Below, in pieces: positions 14,963 through 20,094 of a stretch of 20,094 nt of DNA. The translations under genes and the position numbers were made by a program. Under the pieces are notes generated by a model that worked only from the letters and a program-made list of their open reading frames with translations, did no database searches and was not told where the DNA came from. How positions within the stretch are numbered: position 1 is the stretch's first letter; each line of letters opens with the position of its first letter. Source of the stretch: JAKACU01 sp021821185 (GTDB taxonomy: Bacteria > Bacillota > Bacilli > Alicyclobacillales > SLC66); NCBI GenBank assembly GCA_027343965.1, contig DAHWJX010000152.1:1-20094 (forward strand), written 5' to 3'.

Positions 14963-16702
14963 TTAATGGCGTGCTCGTTGCTGGTAATGCGTGTGCAACA
15001 ATTCATGGCTCAAATGGCTGTTGGGTTCACCGAGAAACTCTTCATACACGCGCATAATATCTGGGTTCTTGTGAGATTTTCGCACAGGCATATCTTTGTC
15101 TTCGGCATAGATTGCTTTGGTTCGAAGTTCCTTAACATCCACGTGTTCTCGAATTTTACTATTGACAATTGGTTGTCCACCACCTGCGACACAACCGCCT
15201 GGGCAAGCCATTACCTCGATAAAGTGGTACGTTTTTTCACCTCGTTGTATCATTTGCATCACCTTTTTAGCATTAGCTAAACCATGAACGACAGCGGTAC
15301 GAAGAAGCATGCCGTTTGGCAATAGCAATTCGGATTCCTTGATACCCTCTAATCCGCGAACTGCGGTATAGTCCACCTTATCAAGTTCCTCGCCCGCCAA
15401 TACTTCATATACAGTCCTCAATGCTGCTTCAGCAACACCGCCAGTGGCGCCAAAAATAACACCCGCACCGCTTGCTCTCCCAAAAGGATCATCAAACTGA
15501 TCATCCGGAAGATGGACAAAATCGATACCAGCTTGCTTAATCATCCTAGCAAGTTCCCGTGTCGTCAGTACATAATCAACATCTCGCATGCCTTCATACG
15601 ACAATTCTTTCCGCTGTTGTTCGAATTTCTTAGCTACACACGGCATGATTGATACTGTTACGATGTTTTGCGGTGCGATACCGATTTTGCTTGCAAAATA
15701 ACTTTTAATCATCGCACCTTCCATTTCATGCGGTGATTTGCAGGTGGACAGATGATTGATCATATCCGGAAAGTTATGCTCAACAAACTTCACCCATCCT
15801 GGGCAACACGACGTCATTAAGGGTAAGTTTTCACCACTTTCTAAACGATGAATTAACTCGGTACCCTCTTCCATGATCGTTAAATCAGCACCAAAGTCTG
15901 TATCAAAAACAAGATCAAACCCGACCATGCGCAATGCTTTGACCATTTTTCCTGTGACACGCGTGCCAATCTCCATTCCAAATTCTTCACCAAGGGCAAT
16001 CCGTACCGCAGGCGCGGTCTGCACGATGACTACCTTACCCTGGTCAGCAATCGCATCCCACACCTCATCCATTTGTTCTCGCTCTGTCAAAGCCCCCACA
16101 GGGCAAGCCATAATACATTGCCCGCAATTGACACACACAGATTCACCCAAAGAACGGCCAAAAGCAGGTCCAATGACTGTCTCAAAACCGCGATTGATGA
16201 GCCCGATGGCACTAACAGATTGAACATCAGAACATATGGCGATACACCGTCCACACAACACACACTTTTCCGCATCACGCACTAAAGAGGGGGATACATC
16301 ATCAAGTGGCTTTCGTGTACGTTTACCCTGATACTGCATCGAATGGACATGCAGATCACTGGCAAGTGTCTGCAGTTCACAATGGCCACTTCGAGAACAT
16401 ATCGTACATTCCTCACGATGATTCGATAAAATAAGTTCAACGATGGTCTTTCTTGCTTCGCGCACTTTTTTCGTATTGGTCTTGATGTCCATGTTTTCTT
16501 GTGCAACAAGTGAACAAGACGCCAGCAACTTTGGTCCTGCTTCAACTAGGCACACGCGACACCCAGATGGTTGATTAATCTCCTTCAAAAAACATAACGT
16601 TGGTATTTGCACACCGGCTTGCTTTGCCGCTTCAAGCACCGTCGTTCCTTTTTGCACCTGAACATCAGTACCATCAATCTTCAATGTTACGATATCGTCC
16701 AC
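14963..16702 (-). CDS. hydA: [FeFe]-hydrogenase catalytic subunit HydA
   Basis: This is the H2-forming/oxidising subunit of a multimeric [FeFe]-hydrogenase, 579 residues. All H-cluster signatures are intact: L1 TSCCPGW (297-303, with the proton-transfer cysteine), L2 MPCVAKKFE (353-361) and L3 MACPGGCVAGGGQP (498-511). The N-terminal relay has a [2Fe-2S] domain (C37, C48, C51, C63), a His-ligated [4Fe-4S] site (H95, C99, C102, C108) and two ferredoxin [4Fe-4S] sites (C147-C157 and C190-C200). A small-subunit-like domain ends the chain. It lacks the extra C-terminal iron-sulphur domain of the Thermotoga enzyme. A GTG at 16711 is in frame, but GAGGTGA sits correctly before the GTG at 16702, which is preferred. 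It directly follows hydB. Confidence 0.97.
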   Translation of the reverse strand: MDDIVTLKIDGTDVQVQKGTTVLEAAKQAGVQIPTLCFLKEINQPSGCRVCLVEAGPKLLASCSLVAQENMDIKTNTKKVREARKTIVELILSNHREECTICSRSGHCELQTLASDLHVHSMQYQGKRTRKPLDDVSPSLVRDAEKCVLCGRCIAICSDVQSVSAIGLINRGFETVIGPAFGRSLGESVCVNCGQCIMACPVGALTEREQMDEVWDAIADQGKVVIVQTAPAVRIALGEEFGMEIGTRVTGKMVKALRMVGFDLVFDTDFGADLTIMEEGTELIHRLESGENLPLMTSCCPGWVKFVEHNFPDMINHLSTCKSPHEMEGAMIKSYFASKIGIAPQNIVTVSIMPCVAKKFEQQRKELSYEGMRDVDYVLTTRELARMIKQAGIDFVHLPDDQFDDPFGRASGAGVIFGATGGVAEAALRTVYEVLAGEELDKVDYTAVRGLEGIKESELLLPNGMLLRTAVVHGLANAKKVMQMIQRGEKTYHFIEVMACPGGCVAGGGQPIVNSKIREHVDVKELRTKAIYAEDKDMPVRKSHKNPDIMRVYEEFLGEPNSHLSHELLHTHYQQRARH

Positions 16703-16717
16703 TGCCCTCACCTCGCG

Positions 16718-18517
16718 TCATCGACTGGCTACTGCGGCAAAATTACACACTTTTACGCAGGTACCACAACGAATACATACATCATCTTTAATGGTGTGAA
16801 CGTCTTTTAAAACGCCTTCGATCGCATCGACGGGACAGTTTTTGGCGCATACACCACAGCCCTTGCATTTATCAGGATCGATGGTAAAGTGCACAAGGGA
16901 TTTACAAACACCGGCTGGGCAGCGTTTTTCAACCACATGAGCCACATATTCATCGAAAAAATATTTCAAGGTGGATAACACGGGGTTAGGTGCTGTCTGC
17001 CCCAAACCGCATAGAGATCCTGCCTTAATCTGTTGCCCAAGTTCTTGCAACGAGGAGAGGTCTTCCATCGTGCCTTTGCCCACCGTAATTTTTTCAAGAA
17101 TTTCAAGCAGACGCAGCGTCCCAATACGACATGGAGCACACTTACCGCAAGATTCATCTTTCGTAAAATCAAGATAAAATCTTGCGACATCCACCATACA
17201 TGTATCTTCATCCATGACGATCATGCCGCCAGAACCCATCATCGATCCTAACGAAGTCAATGTATCGTACTCGATGGGCGTATCTAAATGCTCTTGCGTC
17301 AGGCATCCACCAGATGGACCACCCGTCTGCACGGCTTTGAATCGTTTGCCTTTGGGAATGCCGCCGCCAATATCAAAAATAACCTGTCGTAACGTCGTTC
17401 CCATAGGAACTTCAGCGAGACCTGTATGATTGATGTTGCCACCTAGTGCAAACACCTTCGTACCTTTACTGCGCTCTGTCCCAATACTTGAAAAAAAGTT
17501 TGCTCCCTTTGAAATAATTGGTGCAATATTAGCCAATGTTTCAACGTTGTTAATGACTGTCGGTTTTCCCCACAGTCCTCTTACAGCAGGAAAAGGGGGC
17601 TTGGGGTTAGGCATACCTCGTTTTCCTTCAATTGAGTTCATCAATGCCGTTTCTTCACCACAAACAAATGCACCTGCGCCCAAACGAATCTCAATGTCAA
17701 AGTCAAAACCTGATGCAAATAGATTTTTTCCTAATAGTCCGTACTCTCGTGCTTGCGCAATAGCGAGGCCAAGGCGTTGTACAGCAACAGGATACTCCGC
17801 GCGCACATAAATGAATCCCGTCGTAGCACCGATGGCATAACCGCCGATCGCCATGGCTTCAAGAACTGAGTGCGGGTCGCTTTCAAGTACGGAACGGTCC
17901 ATGAACGCCCCAGGATCACCTTCATCTCCGTTACAAACAATGTATTTTTGAGCGTTTTTTTGCTGAGCCGCAAATTCCCATTTACTACCTGTAGGGAATC
18001 CACCGCCACCACGCCCACGCAATCCAGCCTGTTTGATTTCTTCGATCACTTCCCCAGATGTCATCATCGTGAGTGCTTTGGCCAACGCTTTATAACCGTC
18101 TGCAGCAATGTATTCATCGATATTCTCGGGATCAATAATTCCGCAATTACGTAATGCGATGCGTTGTTGGTCGTGAAAGAACGGTATATCATCAATCGCT
18201 TCTATCCGCTCACTGTGCAACTCGTCTTCAGGTGCGATCAGCCTTTGCACTGGGGTACCCTGAATTAGATGAGCGTGAACAATCTCCGACGCATCTGCAG
18301 CTTTAACACGGCTGTAGATGAAACCTTCCGGATAGACAATCACGATCGGCTCAAATTCGCACAATGACAGACAACTTACACGAGTTAGTTCAACCTGATC
18401 GCTGATTCCGTTTTTCATCATTTCACGACGCAGCATCTTATATAAATTTTTATCCGCCGCTAGTGCATGGCAGTCCGTTCCATCACAAACCACAACTTGG
18501 CGCGTAAACATAGCCAT
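16718..18517 (-). CDS. hydB: NADH/FMN-binding hydrogenase subunit HydB (NuoF-like)
   Basis: HydB links NAD(H) to the iron-sulphur relay. In HydABC-type enzymes it holds FMN and is the likely site of electron bifurcation. The 599 residues comprise a thioredoxin-like [2Fe-2S] domain (C11, C16, C49, C53) and a NuoF core. The core has the FMN loop GLRGRGGGGFPTG (165-177) and NADH-binding GAGAFVCGEETAL (280-292). A [4Fe-4S] site (C457, C460, C463, C503) follows, then an extra CPAGVC pair (C533, C538). A two-cluster ferredoxin tail ends the chain (C551-C561 and C581-C591). This tail and the N-terminal domain separate it from complex I NuoF. AAAGGAGG lies nine bases before the ATG. It lies between the small [2Fe-2S] gene and hydA. 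Confidence 0.96.
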   Translation of the reverse strand: MAMFTRQVVVCDGTDCHALAADKNLYKMLRREMMKNGISDQVELTRVSCLSLCEFEPIVIVYPEGFIYSRVKAADASEIVHAHLIQGTPVQRLIAPEDELHSERIEAIDDIPFFHDQQRIALRNCGIIDPENIDEYIAADGYKALAKALTMMTSGEVIEEIKQAGLRGRGGGGFPTGSKWEFAAQQKNAQKYIVCNGDEGDPGAFMDRSVLESDPHSVLEAMAIGGYAIGATTGFIYVRAEYPVAVQRLGLAIAQAREYGLLGKNLFASGFDFDIEIRLGAGAFVCGEETALMNSIEGKRGMPNPKPPFPAVRGLWGKPTVINNVETLANIAPIISKGANFFSSIGTERSKGTKVFALGGNINHTGLAEVPMGTTLRQVIFDIGGGIPKGKRFKAVQTGGPSGGCLTQEHLDTPIEYDTLTSLGSMMGSGGMIVMDEDTCMVDVARFYLDFTKDESCGKCAPCRIGTLRLLEILEKITVGKGTMEDLSSLQELGQQIKAGSLCGLGQTAPNPVLSTLKYFFDEYVAHVVEKRCPAGVCKSLVHFTIDPDKCKGCGVCAKNCPVDAIEGVLKDVHTIKDDVCIRCGTCVKVCNFAAVASR

Positions 18518-18534
18518 AGCCGTAAACCTCCTTT

Positions 18535-18927
18535 CTAGCTCGGAAGCTCAGTGTAGTCATTGAGCAATCTGTCATTTGCCACGTGCAATGTATACTCTTG
18601 AACCACATGACCACCAAGGATGTGTTCAACCATCACACGTTGCATGCGTTCAGGAGTCATCTTTACATACGTCACTTTGTCATGCTTAGGAACAAAGACA
18701 TCAACAAGAGGATCCAACCTACACATGCCAATGCATCCTTTGCGAACAATTTGTACGTCCACATCGGCACGATTTTTCCATTCACTCCATAAGAGATCCA
18801 TCACAGCCTGAGATCCTGCTGCAATTCCACCCGTCGCCATACATGCGGCGATCCGGATTACCGTTTTATCCTGGTTGTGTTCTTTAGCTAAAAAAGCAAT
18901 ACGATCGAGTTGTTCGACCGTCATCAT
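18535..18927 (-). CDS. Small thioredoxin-like [2Fe-2S] ferredoxin-type protein (HydD-like)
   Basis: This 130-residue soluble protein has the thioredoxin-like [2Fe-2S] ferredoxin pattern often found as a separate gene between NuoE-like and NuoF-like subunits of [FeFe]-hydrogenase operons. The second half-motif GCIGMC supplies C65 and C69, followed by the typical DPLVDVFVP. The first half reads C29-M-A-T-G-G. Only one cysteine is present there, and at a different place from the GTCG I expect in relatives, so just three cysteines remain. It either holds a cluster with a non-cysteine fourth ligand or none. Two ATG codons (18927, 18924) follow a GGCGGGATGA site. It lies 14 bases after hydC and 17 before hydB. 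Its electron-transfer or assembly role is inferred from context. Confidence 0.85.
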   Translation of the reverse strand: MMTVEQLDRIAFLAKEHNQDKTVIRIAACMATGGIAAGSQAVMDLLWSEWKNRADVDVQIVRKGCIGMCRLDPLVDVFVPKHDKVTYVKMTPERMQRVMVEHILGGHVVQEYTLHVANDRLLNDYTELPS

Positions 18928-18941
18928 GCTTCATCCCGCCC

Positions 18942-19445
18942 CTATCGATATTGCTGCACGATTTTTGTTGCATCATCTGGTAAGAGTTTCCCATGAACAT
19001 GATCTTCGATCGCAAGTACAGGTGCCAATCCGCAGGCACCGAGGCATCGCATCGCTTCAAGGGTAAACTTACCGTCACTCGTCGTTTTTCCTACCTCAAC
19101 GTGCAATTCTTCACTTAATTTTTGCAGCACCGCTTGTGAACCTTTCACATAGCAGGCTGTACCAAGACATACACGAATAACATGTTCACCTTTAGGCTCA
19201 AGGGAGAAAAATGAATAAAATGTTGCTACACCATAGATTTCGGACATCGGCACTTGCAATCCATCTGATACTACTTGCAAAGCATCTTCTGGCAGATAGC
19301 CAAACATATCTTGAATATCATGCAGTACCGGAATAAGTGCACCTTGCACCCCACGATGTCGTTCTATCGCGCGCAAGATGCGCTCACGATGTTCTAGCCC
19401 GCCACAACATGAATTTTCTTTCGCGTGTGGCTCCACTTGCCCCAT
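18942..19445 (-). CDS. hydC: NuoE-like hydrogenase subunit HydC
   Basis: HydC is the 24-kDa-type [2Fe-2S] subunit of NAD-linked [FeFe]-hydrogenase, resembling NuoE of complex I. The 167-residue product has an N-terminal helical part and a thioredoxin-like domain with all four ligands: C93 and C98 (CLGTAC), C134 and C138 (CLGAC). The NuoE hallmark YGVATFYSFF is at 71-80. Two adjacent cysteines near the N-terminus (C13, C14) are not part of that site. A longer frame starts at 19484, but that codon lies inside the operator-like palindrome. The ATG at 19445 has AAAGGAG nine bases upstream and is chosen. It is the first gene of the hydrogenase operon, divergent from the helD-like gene. Confidence 0.95.
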   Translation of the reverse strand: MGQVEPHAKENSCCGGLEHRERILRAIERHRGVQGALIPVLHDIQDMFGYLPEDALQVVSDGLQVPMSEIYGVATFYSFFSLEPKGEHVIRVCLGTACYVKGSQAVLQKLSEELHVEVGKTTSDGKFTLEAMRCLGACGLAPVLAIEDHVHGKLLPDDATKIVQQYR

Positions 19446-19473
19446 AAGTCTCAGCTCCTTTAGCCGAAAAAGG

Positions 19474-19491
19474 TTGTGACACATTTCACAT
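19474..19491. promoter_or_regulatory. Rex- or Fnr/CRP-type operator upstream of hydC
   Basis: TTGTGACACATTTCACAT is an 18-bp imperfect palindrome. It matches the Rex consensus TTGTGAA-N4-TTCACAA at 12 of 14 defined positions. It also matches the Fnr/CRP core TGTGA-N6-TCACA at all 10. It lies 29-46 bases before the hydC ATG and overlaps the downstream edge of a -10-like element, so a bound protein would block transcription. That position favours the repressor Rex, which senses the NADH/NAD+ ratio, over an activator. Confidence 0.65.
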
Positions 19492-19495
19492 TAAA
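19490..19495 (-). promoter_or_regulatory. Possible -10 element of the hydrogenase operon
   Basis: On the minus strand this reads TTTAAT, five of six matches to TATAAT, giving a start site near 19483 inside the operator-like palindrome. The hexamer 17 bases upstream (TGATAA) is a poor -35. A better -35, CTGACA (19522-19527), pairs only with the weak -10 TGTACG (19499-19504). In either case the palindrome overlaps or follows the start site. Confidence 0.35.
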
Positions 19496-19641
19496 GGGCG
19501 TACAGAGAGGGCTTATCAGAATGTCAGCCACCTTGAGCCATCATGCAAAACATGTTCACCTTGAGAATATGCCATCTCATCGGTGTATGCATGACACAAA
19601 TGAATCAAATTTTGTTATGGAAAATTCATCACCACTAACTA

Positions 19642-19650
19642 TGATATACT
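19642..19650 (+). promoter_or_regulatory. Extended -10 promoter for the helD-like gene
   Basis: TGATATACT is an extended -10 (TGn followed by TATACT) 34 bases before the helD-like ATG. No clear -35 is seen at the expected distance, which is common for extended -10 promoters. A CAGGAGG ribosome binding site follows at 19671-19677. Confidence 0.5.
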
Positions 19651-19683
19651 CTTAATCTCCATACTTATGGCAGGAGGCTTTTT

Positions 19684-20094
19684 ATGACTCAGGACATTGA
19701 CCTTGAACAGCATCATCTTGAAGAAGTCAAAAAGCAGATCCACATAGATATCGAACACCAGACAAAACATATACAACCCACACGCGATTTTACCGAGCGC
19801 GTCATTAATTCACTGCGCGAAAAACAGATCAAGCAGATGCATAAATCGATTGAACATCCTTATTTCGCGCAGGTTACATTCTCGGATAACAATCAGAAAG
19901 AATGCATTGAACACGCCTATATCGGTCGTTTTGGGCTATTTGAACCTGTCACACTCACGCCTATCGTCATTGATTGGCGTGCACCCATGGCTAATTTATA
20001 CTATGAAGATGCCTTTGTTCAGGTTCCGGTCATCATCGACCAACGAGAAACTCTATTTTTTGACGTTAAGCAAAAACGCCAATACGAGATTCAA
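19684..20094 (+). CDS. helD: HelD-like RNA polymerase recycling ATPase, 5' part
   Basis: The first 137 codons are present and the frame runs off the window. The N-terminus has a charged, probably coiled-coil stretch (about 5-55). The conserved segment YIGRFGLFE...PIVIDWRAPMANLYYE (about 85-110) is typical of the HelD/UvrD-like family that removes stalled RNA polymerase from DNA in Gram-positive bacteria. Walker motifs would lie beyond the window end. CAGGAGG lies six bases before the ATG. It is divergent from the hydrogenase operon across a gap of about 240 bases, and there is no sign of a functional link. Confidence 0.85.
   Translation, partial: MTQDIDLEQHHLEEVKKQIHIDIEHQTKHIQPTRDFTERVINSLREKQIKQMHKSIEHPYFAQVTFSDNNQKECIEHAYIGRFGLFEPVTLTPIVIDWRAPMANLYYEDAFVQVPVIIDQRETLFFDVKQKRQYEIQ

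Noticed and set aside
15873..16223. 116-codon plus-strand open frame opposite hydA
   Set aside because: It lies entirely antisense to the conserved cluster-binding region of hydA, and its composition is explained by that gene's codon pattern.
17430..17810. 126-codon plus-strand open frame opposite hydB
   Set aside because: It is antisense to the conserved NuoF core and has no independent support.
16718..19445. Complex I (NuoE/NuoF) or NAD-dependent formate dehydrogenase interpretation
   Set aside because: HydA has complete H-cluster motifs, HydB has the extra ferredoxin tail, and hydG and hydF follow. No other nuo or fdh genes are seen.
19585..19599. GTGTATGCATGACAC as a second operator copy between hydC and helD
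   Set aside because: The two arms are out of register by one base around the ATGCAT core, and the match to Rex or Fnr patterns is poor.
1..20094. tRNA, rRNA, CRISPR, insertion sequence, prophage or defence-system signals
   Set aside because: I found no regularly spaced repeats, cloverleaf-like segments, transposase motifs or terminal inverted repeats. The gaps between genes are all under 250 bases.

Overview
The window looks like chromosomal DNA of a Gram-positive bacterium of the class Bacilli. Supporting signs are strong AGGAGG-type ribosome binding sites, frequent GTG and TTG starts, and Bacillus-type small proteins (a DUF1811/YfhH-like and a DUF1450/YuzB-like protein). A HelD-type RNA polymerase recycling factor and moderate base composition also fit. 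An acidophilic or thermotolerant Alicyclobacillaceae-like host is my best guess, but that is inference. I see no tRNA, rRNA, CRISPR array, transposase or phage gene.

Layout, left to right. (1) Positions 11-2991, minus strand: a MazG-like pyrophosphohydrolase, galU, and a predicted ABC-class ATPase of unknown function form one run. (2) 3067-3387, plus: a yfhH-like gene, ending at a hairpin shared with a convergent gene. (3) 3430-7163, minus: an OmpR-type response regulator, its sensor kinase, ispH and an unrecognised small gene, closely spaced. (4) 7294-8322, plus, divergent from the two-component genes: a membrane-anchored protein with the class A beta-lactamase fold whose catalytic residues appear to be lost. 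(5) 8347-10691, minus: an inositol-monophosphatase-family enzyme followed by nicotinate phosphoribosyltransferase. (6) 10928-12212, plus: a GAF-GGDEF diguanylate cyclase and a DUF1450 protein, ending in a clear intrinsic terminator. (7) 12264-19445, minus: a six-gene [FeFe]-hydrogenase operon. (8) 19684 to the window end, plus: the start of a helD-like gene.

The hydrogenase operon is the centrepiece. Its order is hydC (NuoE-like), a small [2Fe-2S] thioredoxin-like protein, hydB (NuoF-like, FMN/NADH), hydA (catalytic, H-cluster), hydG and hydF. This is the gene set of a soluble NAD-linked multimeric hydrogenase of the electron-bifurcating HydABC type, with two of its three maturases. The third, HydE, is not in the window. 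Just upstream of hydC, overlapping a plausible -10 and start site, is an 18-bp imperfect palindrome. It fits both the Rex (NADH/NAD+-sensing repressor) operator and the Fnr/CRP core TGTGA-N6-TCACA. Its position favours repression, so redox or anaerobic control of the operon is likely.

Several obvious longest reading frames start too early. Ribosome binding sites place the starts of the ABC-ATPase, galU, yfhH, hydA and hydC further downstream, and those corrected starts are used here.
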